Assembly (NCBI RefSeq): GCF_001667925.1
Contig: NZ_LZJR01000096.1
Coordinates: 235,064-299,063, forward strand
Source of the DNA: Mycobacterium sp. E2479
GTDB lineage: Bacteria; Actinomycetota; Actinomycetes; Mycobacteriales; Mycobacteriaceae
DNA length: 64,000 nt
Reading direction: 5' to 3'
Shown here: piece by piece, positions 1 to 9,939 of the stretch
Layout of the letters: the number at the start of each line of letters is the position of its first letter
How positions within the stretch are numbered: position 1 is the stretch's first letter
The notes under the pieces: model-generated
Database searches by the model: none
What the model saw: the letters and a program-made list of their open reading frames with translations, nothing else
Told to the model about the DNA's origin: nothing
Translations under genes and position numbers: made by a program

Positions 1-1567
1 CCTGGTCGGGGGTATAGCCGATCAGCAGCGCTGCGCCGCCGACGATTACGGCCACGCCGGCCACCCACAGCAGCCCATAGGTGTAGCCGTGGTCCAGCGC
101 GGACAACTGCGCATCGCTCATGAACTTCACCGGTCCGTTGGTGCCGCCCAGATACAGGGTCCGAGAGGTGATGACGGCCTGGATGACGGCCAGCACCAGC
201 GGGCCGCCCAGGCTCTGCAGCATCAGCGTCACCGCCGATACCGGACCGATCTGATCGAAGCCCACGCCGGCGATGGCCGACAGCGTCAGCGGGACGACGG
301 CCATACCGATGCCGATCCCGCCGACCACGATGGGCAGCACCAGGTTGGGGAAGTACGCGACACCGCGGTGCATGAATGCCCAGCCGTACAGCATCGCCCA
401 GAACAGCAGGATCCCGCCCCCGATGGTCAGCACCCGCGGCGAGAACCGCGACACCAGCTGCGAGGAAACGCCGAGGCCGATTCCCATTGCGATGACGAAC
501 GGGATGAAGCCAACGCCGGCGCGCAGCGCGCTGTAACCGAGGATGTCTTGTACGTACAGACCGATGCACACGGTCAGGCTGAACATGAGCCCGCCGGCCA
601 GGAAGATGGCGGTGAAGGTGACCGACCGGTTGCGGTCACGGAACAGGTTGAACGGGACGACGGGGTTTTCGGCCGTGCGCTCGACGATGACGAAGGCGAG
701 GGCGGCACCGAGCGCCACCACGCCAGACCCGATCGTCGTGATCGACACCCAGCCCTTTTCCGGACCCATCGAGAAGGCGAACACGGCCGCGGTGCATGCC
801 AGGGTGGCCAGCACGGCACCGGTGGCGTCGAGCTTCATTCGCTCGCGGTTGGTTTCGCGCAGCGCGGTGCGGGCCAAGTAGATCATCACCAGGCCGATCG
901 GCACATTCACCAGGAACGCCAGCCGCCACGACACTTCGGTGAGGGCGCCGCCGACCACCAGACCCATCACCGACCCGACCGCCGTCATCGCCGCGAACAC
1001 CGCAGTCGCGAAGTTACGGGCGGGCCCCTTGGGGAAGGTGGTCGCCACCAGCGCCAGACCGGTCGGCGACGCGATGGCCGACCCGATGCCCTGTGACAGC
1101 CGCGCGATGACCATGGTCGCCTCGTCCCAGGCGACCGCGCACAGCACAGATGAGATGGTGAAGAGCGCAACACCGACGATGAATGTGCGCTTGCGCCCAA
1201 TGGTGTCACCGAGGCGACCGCCCAGCAGCATCAGCCCGCCGAACGTCAGCACGTAGGCGGTAATGACCCAGCTGCGGCCGGCGTCGGAAAGGCTGAGTTC
1301 GTTTTGGATCTTGGGCAGCGCGACGATGGCGACGGTGCTGTCCATCGTCGCGAGCAGCTGCATACCGCCGATCGCGATGACCGCCGCGATGAAGCGTCGA
1401 GAAGGCAGCCACGCCGGGTAGTACTTGCTGATGCGCTTCAGGGCGGTCTCCGCCGGGGGCTTGGAGGCGGTCTCCGCCGGGAGCGCAGTGCTCGCCGGGG
1501 CCGGACGATCGGGGCGCGCCGAGGCCAGTTTCTGCCCTGCGCGCTCTGCATCGTTGAGAGCCGTCAT
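1..1567 (-). CDS. efpA: EfpA-type MFS efflux transporter (3' end cut by window)
   Basis: Drug:proton antiporter of the 14-helix DHA2 (QacA-like) major facilitator branch, acting in the inner membrane. The frame runs from an ATG at 1567 to the window edge, giving about 522 codons; the M. tuberculosis protein is about 530 aa, so only the last few residues are missing. Visible hallmarks are a soluble N-terminal segment of about 45 aa, a first helix followed by LATMDSTVAIVALPKIQ, and the MFS motif A variant GGRLGDTIGRKR after helix 2, with alternating hydrophobic segments throughout. An AAGG ribosome site lies 8-11 bases before the ATG. Only 33 bp separate it from the cysG stop, so it may be read from a promoter inside cysG. 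Identity rests on remembered EfpA sequence and on synteny. Confidence 0.93.
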   Translation of the reverse strand, partial: MTALNDAERAGQKLASARPDRPAPASTALPAETASKPPAETALKRISKYYPAWLPSRRFIAAVIAIGGMQLLATMDSTVAIVALPKIQNELSLSDAGRSWVITAYVLTFGGLMLLGGRLGDTIGRKRTFIVGVALFTISSVLCAVAWDEATMVIARLSQGIGSAIASPTGLALVATTFPKGPARNFATAVFAAMTAVGSVMGLVVGGALTEVSWRLAFLVNVPIGLVMIYLARTALRETNRERMKLDATGAVLATLACTAAVFAFSMGPEKGWVSITTIGSGVVALGAALAFVIVERTAENPVVPFNLFRDRNRSVTFTAIFLAGGLMFSLTVCIGLYVQDILGYSALRAGVGFIPFVIAMGIGLGVSSQLVSRFSPRVLTIGGGILLFWAMLYGWAFMHRGVAYFPNLVLPIVVGGIGIGMAVVPLTLSAIAGVGFDQIGPVSAVTLMLQSLGGPLVLAVIQAVITSRTLYLGGTNGPVKFMSDAQLSALDHGYTYGLLWVAGVAVIVGGAALLIGYTPDQ

Positions 1568-1573
1568 AAAGGG

Positions 1574-1587
1574 TTACCTTACAGTAA
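1574..1587. promoter_or_regulatory. possible small operator upstream of efpA
   Basis: The 33-bp gap between cysG and efpA holds TTACCTTACAGTAA, which has TTAC/GTAA outer arms and also contains the 9-bp palindrome TTACTGTAA on the other strand. It overlaps the efpA ribosome site region, a position suited to a repressor. No regulator is known to me for this exact site; the call is from symmetry and position only. Confidence 0.2.
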
Positions 1588-1600
1588 TCTTAAGAACCGT

Positions 1601-2806
1601 TTAAAGCCCGAAGGCCGCCACAGCACCGATCACGATGATCGCGGGAGGTCGGATACCGTCGGCACTCATCTTCTCCGGCGTGTCGACCAGGGTAGCCCGC
1701 AAAGTGTGTTGAGCGGCAGTTGTTCCATGCTGAACCACCAGCACCGGAGTATCCGCAGGTCGTCCGCCTTTGAGCAGGGCGTCGACGAAAAGTTCGATGC
1801 GTTCGACCGCCATCAGCAAAACAATCGTGCCTGACATTGCGGCCAGTGCATCCCAATTCACTAACGATTCGGGATGGCCGGGCGGCAGATGGCCGCTGAC
1901 CACCACGAACTCATGATTTATCGCGCGGTGAGTGACCGGAACGCCCGCCAAAGCGGGCACTCCTATGGCACTTGTCACACCGGGCACCACCGTCACCGAG
2001 ATTCCGGCCTCGACGCACGCCAGCACTTCTTCATATCCGCGAGCGAACACGAAGGGATCGCCGCCTTTGAGACGCACCACGAAGCTGCCGGCGCGGGCGC
2101 GTTCGATCATGACGTCATTAATGGCGTCCTGGGCCATGGCCCGCCCGTATGGGATCTTGGCGGCGTCGATGACTTCGACATGTGGGGGCAGCTCGGCCAG
2201 CAGCTCCGGTGGCGCGAGACGGTCGGCGACCACGACGTCGGCCTGGGCCAGCAGCCGCCGGCCGCGCACGGTGATCAGTTCGGGGTCGCCGGGCCCGCCG
2301 CCGACGAGCGCGACGCCGCCCTTGACCGCGTCCGAACCCACCGGGCTGTCGGGCGTGATGAGCCCGGTCTGCAACGCCTCGCGGATGGCCGAGCGGATCG
2401 CCGCCGACCGGCGGTGGTCGCCGCCGGCCAGTACGCCGACGGACAACCCGGCATAGTCGAAAGACGCTGGGGTCACTGCGGTCCCCTCGACCGCGATATC
2501 GGCGCGGACGCAAAAGATGCGGCGGCTTTCGGCCTCGGCGACCACGGCCTCGTTCACTTGTGCGTCGTCGGTGGCCGCGATCGCGTACCAGGCTCCGTCG
2601 AGGTCGCCTTCGCGGTATTCGCGTAGTGCCAGGGTGATTCCCGTCATCGCTTCGACCGACCTGGTGGCGCTACGGGAGATGACGTGAACGTCGGCGCCGC
2701 TGGCGATGAGCAAGGGCAGCCGCCGCTGGGCAACGGTGCCGCCGCCGACCACGACGACCTTTTTGCCCGCCAGCCGCAGCCCAGCTAGGTAGGCGCTCTC
2801 GGTCAC
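1601..2806 (-). CDS. cysG: siroheme synthase / uroporphyrinogen-III C-methyltransferase fusion
   Basis: Makes precorrin-2 and siroheme: the C-terminal half methylates uroporphyrinogen III with SAM, and the N-terminal half oxidises precorrin-2 and inserts iron. Residues 1 to about 150 form the Rossmann-type Met8/SirC part (VVVVGGGTVAQRR near residue 17). Residues from about 165 form the tetrapyrrole methylase with VGGGPGDPELITVRGRRLL, RLKGGDPFVFARG and VVPGVTSA. The protein is 401 aa, as expected for the family (M. tuberculosis CysG about 405 aa). The start is GTG at 2806. It heads toward efpA on the same strand and follows cobB by 9 bp, so it is probably part of the cob operon, feeding precorrin-2 to B12 and siroheme to sulfite/nitrite reductases. 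Confidence 0.93.
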   Translation of the reverse strand: MTESAYLAGLRLAGKKVVVVGGGTVAQRRLPLLIASGADVHVISRSATRSVEAMTGITLALREYREGDLDGAWYAIAATDDAQVNEAVVAEAESRRIFCVRADIAVEGTAVTPASFDYAGLSVGVLAGGDHRRSAAIRSAIREALQTGLITPDSPVGSDAVKGGVALVGGGPGDPELITVRGRRLLAQADVVVADRLAPPELLAELPPHVEVIDAAKIPYGRAMAQDAINDVMIERARAGSFVVRLKGGDPFVFARGYEEVLACVEAGISVTVVPGVTSAIGVPALAGVPVTHRAINHEFVVVSGHLPPGHPESLVNWDALAAMSGTIVLLMAVERIELFVDALLKGGRPADTPVLVVQHGTTAAQHTLRATLVDTPEKMSADGIRPPAIIVIGAVAAFGL

Positions 2807-2815
2807 CCGGCAAGC

Positions 2816-4246
2816 CTAGTGGCGATCGCGAGCGCGGCGAAGCCGGGCGCTGCGGGTCGCCACCATCGATCTAGTGGCGCTGGCGTGTGCGACGAAGCGC
2901 GCCACCGCCTGCGGCGCGGCGGCCGGATGGGTGTGCAGATATGACGCGTGCACTCCGGCGTGCACGACGCCGTCGCGCACCCAACCGCCCGCCCGGTCGC
3001 CGTCGTGGACCTGGTACATCCAGGCGGGTTGATAGTCCTCAGTGAATGTGACTGTGGTGCGGTGGAATTCGTGCCCCACCGCATGCTGGCCGGCGGTGTA
3101 CAACGACGAATCCGCCACGGCGACGGCATCGCGATACGCCAGGGCCAGGTGCGACGTGAATCGCCCCTGCCCCGCCAGCACGCCGCACATCGGATGGCCG
3201 TCGAGCTCGGAGACCAGGTAGATAAGCCCGGCGCACTCGGCGTGTATCGGCGCACCGGCGGCGGCGAGTTCGTTGATCTGCCGGCGCACGATCTCATTGG
3301 CCGACAACTCCGCGGTGAACTGTTCGGGGAAACCGCCGGGCAGCAACACCGCGTCGGTGCCGTCGGGCAACACATCAACGAGCGGATCGAATTCGGTGAC
3401 CTCGGCGCCCGCGGCCCTCAGCAGCTCCGCGTGTTCGGCGTAGCCGAAACTGAATGCCTTCCCCGACGCCACCGCGACACCGGCACATCCCCCGGGCGTC
3501 TCGCCGACCGCCGCCGCGGGATCCCACGGCGGCTGGGCAATTCGGCTGCCGGCGATCGCGGCCAGGGACGGCAAATCGACGTGTCGAGCGACCAAGGCGG
3601 TCATCGCATCCACCGCCGATCGCGCGCGCTGGCCGTACTCCACTGCGGTGATCAAGCCCAAATACCTTGTCGGCAGCCCTAATTCGTCCTGTCTCGGGAT
3701 TGCGCCCAACACCGGAACACCGGCCTGCTCGCAGGCCTGCCGCAGCACCTGCTCATGCCGGGCCGATCCGACCCGGTTCAGGATCACACCGGCGATGCGG
3801 GTCGCGGTGTCGTACGTCGAAAAGCCATGCAACAACGCGGCGATGCTCTGGCCTTGGCCGCGCGCATCGACGACCAGGACCACGGGCGCGCCCAGCAGGC
3901 CGGCGACGTGGGCCGTCGACCCCGGCGCGGGAGTCGTGGCGGTTTGCCCGATCCGGCCGTCGAACAGTCCCATCACCCCTTCGACCACCGCAATGTCGGC
4001 GCCATTTGCACCGTGGGCGTACAGCGGGCCAATCAGGTCCTCGCCCACCAGGATGGGATCGAGGTTGCGGCCGAGCCGGCCGGCGGCCAGACCGTGGTAG
4101 CCGGGATCGATGAAGTCCGGGCCGACCTTGAACGGCGCCACGGTGTGGCCCGCGCGCCGCAGAGCTCCCATCAAACCCGTTGCCACCGTAGTCTTTCCGC
4201 TACCTGATGCCGGAGCGGCGATGACGACAGCGGGAACACTCACCAC
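2816..4246 (-). CDS. cobB: cobyrinate a,c-diamide synthase
   Basis: Glutamine-dependent, ATP-using amidation of the a and c side chains of cobyrinate. The N-terminal P-loop is APASGSGKTTVATG, followed by PFKVGPDFIDPGYH; the C-terminal class I amidotransferase half has HAECAGLIYL with the catalytic Cys. At 476 aa it is about 20 residues longer than I recall for M. tuberculosis CobB. The extra C-terminal residues (from MVATRSARLRR onward) are encoded by a 45-bp palindromic repeat that also occurs elsewhere in the window, so the tail is probably not functional. Two tandem GTG codons (4246, 4243) are possible starts; the second gives a GTGA overlap with the cobO stop, which suggests translational coupling. 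Confidence 0.94.
   Translation of the reverse strand: MVSVPAVVIAAPASGSGKTTVATGLMGALRRAGHTVAPFKVGPDFIDPGYHGLAAGRLGRNLDPILVGEDLIGPLYAHGANGADIAVVEGVMGLFDGRIGQTATTPAPGSTAHVAGLLGAPVVLVVDARGQGQSIAALLHGFSTYDTATRIAGVILNRVGSARHEQVLRQACEQAGVPVLGAIPRQDELGLPTRYLGLITAVEYGQRARSAVDAMTALVARHVDLPSLAAIAGSRIAQPPWDPAAAVGETPGGCAGVAVASGKAFSFGYAEHAELLRAAGAEVTEFDPLVDVLPDGTDAVLLPGGFPEQFTAELSANEIVRRQINELAAAGAPIHAECAGLIYLVSELDGHPMCGVLAGQGRFTSHLALAYRDAVAVADSSLYTAGQHAVGHEFHRTTVTFTEDYQPAWMYQVHDGDRAGGWVRDGVVHAGVHASYLHTHPAAAPQAVARFVAHASATRSMVATRSARLRRARDRH
2819..2863. repeat. 45-bp palindromic interspersed repeat, copy 1 (inside cobB 3' end)
   Basis: Bounded by GTGGCGA and TCGCCAC inverted ends with a GC-rich middle. A second copy, 46 bp with only a few differences, lies at 26886-26931 between hypE and the second hypC. 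Here it forms the last 15 codons of cobB and abuts the TAG stop at 2816-2818. I recall similar sequences scattered between mycobacterial genes, but no named family. Confidence 0.75.
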
Positions 4247-4854
4247 TCGATGCCCTTTTGCCCCTTACGCCCGACATCCATCGGATGCTTGACCTTGGCC
4301 ATCTCGGTCACCAGGTCGGCCGCGTCGATCAGACGCGGCGGCGCGTCGCGTCCCGTGATGACCACGTGCTGATGACCGGGTCGGGAGGTGAGCCGCTGCA
4401 CCACCTCATCGACGTCCACCCAACCCCACTTGAGCGGATAGGTGAACTCGTCCAGGACGTAGAAGTCGTGTCGCTGATCGGCCAGCCGGCGCGCGATCTC
4501 CGTCCATCCATCGGCCGCCGCGGCCGCGTGATCGATGTCGCTGCCCGCCTTGCGCGTCCAGGACCAGCCCGCACCCATCTTGTGCCATTCGACGGGTCCA
4601 CCGATCTGGTGCTGGTCATGCAACTGGCCCAGCTGGCCGAAAACCGCCTCCTCGCCCACTTTCCACTTAGCGCTTTTGACGAATTGGAACACCGCCACCG
4701 ACAGCCCGGCATTCCAGGCCCGTAACGCCATTCCGAATGCCGCGGTGGACTTTCCCTTGCCGTCGCCGGTATGGACAGCCAGTACCGGCGTGTGACGGCG
4801 CGCCCGCGTAGTCAGGCCGTCATCGGGAACTTGCAGTGGAACGCCCTGTGGCAT
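4240..4854 (-). CDS. cobO: cob(I)yrinic acid a,c-diamide adenosyltransferase
   Basis: CobO/BtuR (CobA-type) enzyme that transfers the 5'-deoxyadenosyl group of ATP to the cobalt of corrinoids. The P-loop AVHTGDGKGKSTAAFG (residues 26-41) and the WELDEFTYPLKWG-like segment (VLDEFTYPLKWGWVD) are diagnostic; the family motif VVITGRDAPPRLIDAADLVTEM follows near the C-terminus. At 204 aa it has normal length. Its stop overlaps the cobB start, and it begins 19 bp after the stop of the chelatase gene, so cobO sits in one cobalamin operon with chelatase and cobB. Confidence 0.95.
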   Translation of the reverse strand: MPQGVPLQVPDDGLTTRARRHTPVLAVHTGDGKGKSTAAFGMALRAWNAGLSVAVFQFVKSAKWKVGEEAVFGQLGQLHDQHQIGGPVEWHKMGAGWSWTRKAGSDIDHAAAAADGWTEIARRLADQRHDFYVLDEFTYPLKWGWVDVDEVVQRLTSRPGHQHVVITGRDAPPRLIDAADLVTEMAKVKHPMDVGRKGQKGIEW

Positions 4855-4873
4855 CAGCGCTTATCCTTTCCGC

Positions 4874-6715
4874 TCACGCCGCGTCGCGCACCGCGCGCGT
4901 CAAGGAATCCGCGTGCAACTGCTCGAGCCGAATGGCCGGCGCGCCGAGTTGGCGGGCCAGTTGCTCGGCCAGGCCCAGCCGCACAAAAGATGTTTCACAG
5001 TCGACGACGACGGCGGCGGCACCTTCGGCGACCAACCGTGCCGCCGCGGTACGGCTGCGGCCCAACGGATCCGGGCCGGCCGTGGCGCGGCCGTCGGTCA
5101 GCACCACCACTAGCGAGCGCCGGGCTCGGTCACGCGCCTTCTCCCGGACGATGAGTTCACGGGCGGCCAGCAAGCCTTCGGCCAGTGGAGTCTTTCCGCC
5201 GGTGTCGAACCGCGCCAGTCGCCGCCCGGCGATGTGCGCCGAGGAGGTCGGCGGCAATAACAGCCGTGCTTGCTGTTCGCGGAAGGTGATCACGGCGACC
5301 TTGTCGCGACGCTGATACGCGTCGCGCAGCAGCGACAGCGTGGCGCCGCTTACCGCCGCCATGCGATCGCGCGCGGCCATCGAACCCGATGCGTCAACGA
5401 CGAAGATCACCAGATTGCCTTCGCGTCCCTCGCGCACGGCGCGCCGCACATCGTCGGGCTGCGGTCGTAGCGGTCCGGCGCCGGCACTTTCGGCGGCCGA
5501 GAGCAGGGTGGCGAACAGGTGCAGCCCGTGCCCGGCGCAGCTCGTGTCGTCCGCGTCGGCGGCGCCGATCACGCTGCCGCTCGCGTTTCGGGCCCGTGAC
5601 CGCCGTCCGGGCGACCCCTCCCCCAGACCCGGAACGCGAAGCGCGCGGGTGCGGAAGGTTCTCGACGGCGGCGCGCTGGGCCGGGTCTTAGGCCGCTGCG
5701 CCTTAGCGTTTTCCGGTGAATTGCGTTGCGGAGCATCCTGTTCCGGCTCGGTGCGCTGACCGCCGCCTGGCGGGTCGGGATCGGGGTCCGGATCGGAACC
5801 GGCTTGCGCCAGGGCCTCGTCCAGTTGGTCGCGGTCGATGCCCGGGTCGTCGAAGGGATCTCGGCGGCGCCTGTGCGGCAGCGCCAGTTCGGCGGCCACC
5901 CGGATGTCCTCTTCCACAACGCTGTCGGCGCCGCGCCAAGCCGCGTGCGCGACGGCGGTGCGAGCGACCACCAGATCGGCGCGCATGCCGTCGACGTCGA
6001 ACGCCGCACACAACGCCGCGATGCGGCGTAACTCGTTGTCGGGCAAGACCACACGGTCGAGGAGCGCACGTGCCGTAGCGATCCGACGGGCCAGCTCGGC
6101 ATCGGCGTCGGCATAACGCTCGGCGAAACCGTCCGGGTCGGCCTCGTACGCCATCCGCTGCCGGATGACCTGCACCCGCACCTCGACGTCGCGCGACGCG
6201 TGGACGTCGACGGTTAGCCCGAACCGATCCAGCAGCTGCGGACGCAGTTCGCCTTCTTCGGGATTCATGGTGCCGATCAACACGAATCGGGACTCGTGCG
6301 AATGCGAGATACCGTCGCGCTCGATGTGCACCCGCCCCATCGCCGCGGCATCGAGCAGCACGTCGACCAGGTGATCGTGCAGCAGGTTGACCTCGTCGAC
6401 ATAGAGTACGCCGCCGTGCGCGCGGGCGAGCAGGCCAGGCGAGAACGCGTGCTCGCCGTCGCGCAGCACCCGCTGCAGGTCCAGCGAGCCGATCACCCGG
6501 TCTTCGGTTGCCCCGAGCGGCATTTCGACCAGGCCGGCGTCGCTGCCAGTGGCCTCGGACAGCAACGTCGCCAGGCCACGCACGGCGGTCGACTTGGCGG
6601 TGCCCTTCTCGCCGCGGATGAGTGCGCCACCGATCTCCGGGCGCACGGCGCACAGCAGCAGGGCCAGGCGCAGCTGGTCGTGCCCGACGATCGCGCTGAA
6701 CGGGTAGGGCTTCAC
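4874..6715 (-). CDS. fused ChlI/ChlD-type metal chelatase ATPase with VWA domain (Rv2850c-like)
   Basis: AAA+ motor subunit of a Mg- or cobaltochelatase. Residues about 1-330 hold the AAA+ module with Walker [12 protein letters not shown] and Walker [13 protein letters not shown] proline- and acid-rich linker ([10 protein letters not shown]) follows. The last 200 residues are a von Willebrand A domain with the MIDAS motif VVDASGSM. I chose GTG 6715 (613 aa) because homology starts at [13 protein letters not shown], and because the GTGA overlaps the stop of the upstream GNAT gene; a longer frame to 6853 only reads through that gene. Lying beside cobO and cobB, it most likely drives cobalt insertion by a CobN-type large subunit encoded elsewhere (inference). 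Confidence 0.88.
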   Translation of the reverse strand: MKPYPFSAIVGHDQLRLALLLCAVRPEIGGALIRGEKGTAKSTAVRGLATLLSEATGSDAGLVEMPLGATEDRVIGSLDLQRVLRDGEHAFSPGLLARAHGGVLYVDEVNLLHDHLVDVLLDAAAMGRVHIERDGISHSHESRFVLIGTMNPEEGELRPQLLDRFGLTVDVHASRDVEVRVQVIRQRMAYEADPDGFAERYADADAELARRIATARALLDRVVLPDNELRRIAALCAAFDVDGMRADLVVARTAVAHAAWRGADSVVEEDIRVAAELALPHRRRRDPFDDPGIDRDQLDEALAQAGSDPDPDPDPPGGGQRTEPEQDAPQRNSPENAKAQRPKTRPSAPPSRTFRTRALRVPGLGEGSPGRRSRARNASGSVIGAADADDTSCAGHGLHLFATLLSAAESAGAGPLRPQPDDVRRAVREGREGNLVIFVVDASGSMAARDRMAAVSGATLSLLRDAYQRRDKVAVITFREQQARLLLPPTSSAHIAGRRLARFDTGGKTPLAEGLLAARELIVREKARDRARRSLVVVLTDGRATAGPDPLGRSRTAAARLVAEGAAAVVVDCETSFVRLGLAEQLARQLGAPAIRLEQLHADSLTRAVRDAA

Positions 6716-7182
6716 GGCGTCTCCGCCATACCCGAACCGGGCCGCAGCATGGGCACGTGCGGAACACCGTCGTCGAGGAAATCGTCTCCGTCGCGGACGA
6801 ATCCGTGCTGGGCGTACATCTCCGCCAGATAGGTCTGCGCATTGATCCGGCACGGGTAGTCACCCACCTCGGCCAGCGCCGCGCGCAGCAGCCGGGTGGT
6901 GTGACCCTGACCGCGCGAATTGCGCTTGGTGCACAACCGCCCGATCCGGAACACCTTTTCTCCCCCGGCATGTTCCTCCATCAGCCGCAGGGTCGAAATC
7001 ACCTCGCCAGCAGGCGTTTCCAGCCAGAAGTGCCGAGTTTCCGCGAGCAGGTCACGCCCGTCCAGCTCCGGATACGGGATCGCCTGTTCGACAACGAAAA
7101 CCTCCACCCTGAGCCTGAGTAGCTCGTAGAGTGTCCGGGCGTCAAGGTCTTTGGCCCAAATACGTCGCAGTGCTTCTGTCAC
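6712..7182 (-). CDS. GNAT-family N-acetyltransferase, ElaA-like (Rv2851c-like)
   Basis: Small acetyltransferase of 156 aa with the ElaA-type N-terminus ([16 protein letters not shown], residues about 20-35, followed by the PYPELDGRD segment) and the acetyl-CoA loop [13 protein letters not shown]. The substrate is unknown. Its GTG start at 7182 overlaps the stop of a tiny repeat-encoded reading frame in the upstream MIRU-like array, and its stop overlaps the chelatase start by GTGA. It is therefore translationally wedged between mqo and the cobalamin genes. Confidence 0.85.
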   Translation of the reverse strand: MTEALRRIWAKDLDARTLYELLRLRVEVFVVEQAIPYPELDGRDLLAETRHFWLETPAGEVISTLRLMEEHAGGEKVFRIGRLCTKRNSRGQGHTTRLLRAALAEVGDYPCRINAQTYLAEMYAQHGFVRDGDDFLDDGVPHVPMLRPGSGMAETP

Positions 7183-7288
7183 TGGCGCCGCTCCTCCTCA
7201 TCGCTGCGCTCTGCATCGTCGTCAGCGCGTGTCACTGGCGCCGCTCCTCCTCATCGCTGCGCTCTGCATCGTCGTCAGCGCGTGTCAT
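7183..7288. repeat. tandem MIRU-like repeat, two 53-bp units between mqo and the GNAT gene
   Basis: Units 7183-7235 and 7236-7288 match at 52 of 53 positions. On the minus strand each contains GACGATGCAGAGCGCAGCGA, the core I know from mycobacterial interspersed repetitive units, followed by GATGAGGAGGAGCGGCG. Each unit encodes the 18-aa peptide [18 protein letters not shown]: frame 1 is 7288-7232 (ATG, overlapping the mqo stop as ATGA), and frame 2 is 7235-7179 (GTG, overlapping frame 1 as GTGA). Frame 2's stop overlaps the GTG of the GNAT gene at 7182. This matches the published behaviour of MIRUs, which insert at ATGA junctions and preserve coupling. Confidence 0.88.
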
Positions 7289-8775
7289 GGGGCGGCGCCC
7301 AACCCCAGCGTCTTCGTTCCCCAGGAGAAAACCTCGTCGTACAGCGCCGGTTCATCCGACAGCGTCGCCCCCAGGGACGGAACCATCTCCTTGAGCGCGG
7401 GCAGCCACGAGGCAAAGCGGTTGCCAAAGCAGCGTTGCAGGACGCCGAGCATGATAGGCACCGCCGTCGACGCTCCCGGGGAGCCGCCGAGCAGGCCCGC
7501 GATGCTGCCGTCGGCGGCGCCCACCACGGTGGTGTCGAAGTCGAGCACACCGCCCTTGCGCTTGTCCCGCCGGATCACCTGCACGCGCTGGCCGGCCAGC
7601 GTCAGCTCCCAATCCGGAGCGACCGCGGTCGGAGCGAATTCGCGCAGCATGCGAAGCCGGCCCGGTTCGGACAGCCGCAGCTGGCCGATCAGGTATCTGA
7701 GCAGCGTCAGCTGACTGACGCCGACACCGAGCAGTGAGGCCAGGTTGTCCGGCTTGACCGAGCGCGGGAGATCGGTGAAGTGCCCGTGTTTCAAGAACTT
7801 CGGTGACCAGCCGGCGTACGGGCCGAACACCAGCCAAGGCTTGCCGTTGACGTAACGCAGGTCCAGATGCAGCGCCCCTAGCGGGGGGGCACCCGGTGCG
7901 GGCACGCCATACACTTTGGCCCGGTGTGCGGCGGTGAGCGCCGCGTTGCCGGCGCGCAGGAACCGACCGCCGATCGGGAATCCCGCGAAACCCCTGACCT
8001 CGTCGATGCCGGACTTCTGCAGCAGCGGCAGCGCATCACCGCCGGCCCCGACGAAGACGAATTTAGCGTTCAGGCGGTGCTTTTCGCCGGTGCGCCGGTT
8101 GCGGATCGATAGCGTCCACGTGCCGTCGGACTGCCTTGACAGGTTGCGGACCTCGTGGCCGAACAGCGCGGTCGCGCCGCTGCGCACACAGAAACCTACG
8201 AGTTGTCGTGACAGGGCGCCGAAGTCGACGTCGGTGCCGTTGGGCGCCCAGTTGAGAGCCGTCGGTTCGGAGAAGTCACGTCCGGCCGCCATGAAGGGTA
8301 ACCGGCGGGCGAACTCGCCCGGGTCGTCGATCAACTCAGTGCCGGCGAACAGCGGGTTGGGCGCCAATGCCTGCTGTCGGCGCCGCAGATAGTCGACCCG
8401 CTGCGCGCCACGCACGAAGCTCGCATGCGGGACTGCGGTGACGAAGCGTCGGTCGGTCAAAATCCCGTTCTCGACGGCGTAGGCCCAGAACTGGCGGGTC
8501 ACCTGGAATTGCTCGTTGATGCGCACCGCTTTGCTGATGTCGATCGAGCCGTCGGCGCGCTGCGGGGTGTAGTTCAGCTCGCACAGCGCCGAGTGCCCGG
8601 TGCCCGCGTTGTTCCACGGGCTACTGCTCTCGGCGGCGACGGCGTCCAGACGCTCCACGAAGGTCATCGACCAATCCGGCTGCAACCGGCGCAGCAAGGC
8701 TCCCAGCGTCGCGCTCATGATGCCCGCGCCTACCAGCACGACGTCCGCTGACGTGGCTTTGGCTAGCGATGACAC
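7285..8775 (-). CDS. mqo: malate:quinone oxidoreductase
   Basis: FAD-dependent, membrane-associated oxidation of malate to oxaloacetate with electrons passed to menaquinone. The N-terminal FAD site is [20 protein letters not shown], followed by the family stretch [20 protein letters not shown]. Further MQO signatures are [11 protein letters not shown] and [18 protein letters not shown] chose GTG 8775 (496 aa; M. tuberculosis Mqo 493 aa) because similarity starts there and an AAGGA motif lies just upstream; the open frame up to 9060 has no family support. The stop overlaps the MIRU-like array. Confidence 0.94.
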   Translation of the reverse strand: MSSLAKATSADVVLVGAGIMSATLGALLRRLQPDWSMTFVERLDAVAAESSSPWNNAGTGHSALCELNYTPQRADGSIDISKAVRINEQFQVTRQFWAYAVENGILTDRRFVTAVPHASFVRGAQRVDYLRRRQQALAPNPLFAGTELIDDPGEFARRLPFMAAGRDFSEPTALNWAPNGTDVDFGALSRQLVGFCVRSGATALFGHEVRNLSRQSDGTWTLSIRNRRTGEKHRLNAKFVFVGAGGDALPLLQKSGIDEVRGFAGFPIGGRFLRAGNAALTAAHRAKVYGVPAPGAPPLGALHLDLRYVNGKPWLVFGPYAGWSPKFLKHGHFTDLPRSVKPDNLASLLGVGVSQLTLLRYLIGQLRLSEPGRLRMLREFAPTAVAPDWELTLAGQRVQVIRRDKRKGGVLDFDTTVVGAADGSIAGLLGGSPGASTAVPIMLGVLQRCFGNRFASWLPALKEMVPSLGATLSDEPALYDEVFSWGTKTLGLGAAP

Positions 8776-8885
8776 CGGCTTGCTGGTCCTTCCCTCGACT
8801 GGGCCGATCCCCAGGCTATCCCGAGGCAACGAGCCGCGAACCACGTGCGCCGCCCCGCACCCAGCAAAAGCTCTAAGCTGGCCTC

Positions 8886-9935
8886 GTGACTGGCAGGGTG
8901 ACCGCCGAAGTGACCGGCTGGGTGCCCGATGTCCTCCCCGGTTACCAGCAACGCACCATTGCGCTCGGGGCCGACCCGGCGGGTGAGGGCGACATCGTCG
9001 CGACGCTGATACGGCGCGGACCCGAACCGCAGCAGGCGAGCGGCGAAATGGCGCCCGCAACGCACGCGGTGCTCGCGGTGCACGGCTACACCGACTACTT
9101 CTTCCATACCGAGCTGGCCGATCACTTCGCGGCTCGCGGCTTCGCCTTCTACGCGCTGGACCTCCACAAGTGCGGGCGATCGCATCGCGACGGGCAGACG
9201 CCGCACTTCATCACCGACCTCAAGAATTACGAGACCGAACTCGATCAGGCGCTGGCCGGCATCGCGGAACACCGCCAGGTGCTGCTGTACGCGCATTCCG
9301 CGGGCGGGCTCATCGTGCCGCTGTGGCTGGACCGGTTGCGCCGGCGAGACCCTACCGTGCACGCCCGCGTGGGCGGCCTGGTGCTCAACAGCCCGTTCTT
9401 GGAGCTGCCAGGGCCGCCCATCCTGCGGCATTCCGTGACGGTGGCGCTGATCGCCGGCCTGTCGCGCGTGCGGTCCAAGGGCGTGGCCCGCTCGCCCGGT
9501 GAGGGTGGTTACGGCACCACCTTGCATCGCGCCTATGCCGGCGAATTCGACTACAACCTGCAATGGAAACCCGTGGGCGGGTTCCCCATCACCTTCGGCT
9601 GGCTGCACGCCATCCGCCGCGGCCAGGCCCGCCTGCATCGCGGTCTCGACGTCGGCGTGCCAAATCTGATCCTGCGATCGGATCACAGCGTGCACGAGAG
9701 CTCCGATCCGGCGTCCATGCAGTGCGGCGACGCGGTTCTCGACGTCACCCAGATCGCCCGCTGGGCGGGCTGCATCGGCAACCGCACCTCCGTCGTCCCG
9801 GTGACCGACGCCAAGCACGACGTGTTCTTGTCGTTGCCCGGGCCGCGCGAAGTCGCCTATCGGGAACTGGATCTGTGGCTGGACGGCTACCTGTGCACCA
9901 AAGATGATGCCTCGGCGTCGCTGCGAAAGGGGTGA
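8886..9935 (+). CDS. serine aminopeptidase / monoglyceride-lipase-like alpha/beta hydrolase (Rv2854-like)
   Basis: Soluble hydrolase of 349 aa with the alpha/beta fold. The oxyanion segment is [12 protein letters not shown] (near residue 62), the nucleophile elbow [11 protein letters not shown], and a C-terminal His probably in TDAKHDVF. It resembles lysophospholipase/monoacylglycerol lipase (Hydrolase_4) proteins; the substrate is unknown. The start is GTG 8886. It is divergent from mqo and ends 4 bp before the mtr start, so it is co-transcribed with mtr. Confidence 0.82.
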   Translation: MTGRVTAEVTGWVPDVLPGYQQRTIALGADPAGEGDIVATLIRRGPEPQQASGEMAPATHAVLAVHGYTDYFFHTELADHFAARGFAFYALDLHKCGRSHRDGQTPHFITDLKNYETELDQALAGIAEHRQVLLYAHSAGGLIVPLWLDRLRRRDPTVHARVGGLVLNSPFLELPGPPILRHSVTVALIAGLSRVRSKGVARSPGEGGYGTTLHRAYAGEFDYNLQWKPVGGFPITFGWLHAIRRGQARLHRGLDVGVPNLILRSDHSVHESSDPASMQCGDAVLDVTQIARWAGCIGNRTSVVPVTDAKHDVFLSLPGPREVAYRELDLWLDGYLCTKDDASASLRKG

Positions 9936-9939
9936 CGGC

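Noticed and set aside
89..1096. 335-aa open frame on the plus strand opposite efpA
   Set aside because: Arg/His/Gln/Asp-rich composition without domains; it is the antisense shadow of a recognised efflux gene.
6716..6853. N-terminal extension of the chelatase gene
   Set aside because: The extra 46 codons lie in the upstream GNAT gene, have no similarity, and the GTG at 6715 gives a typical overlapped start.
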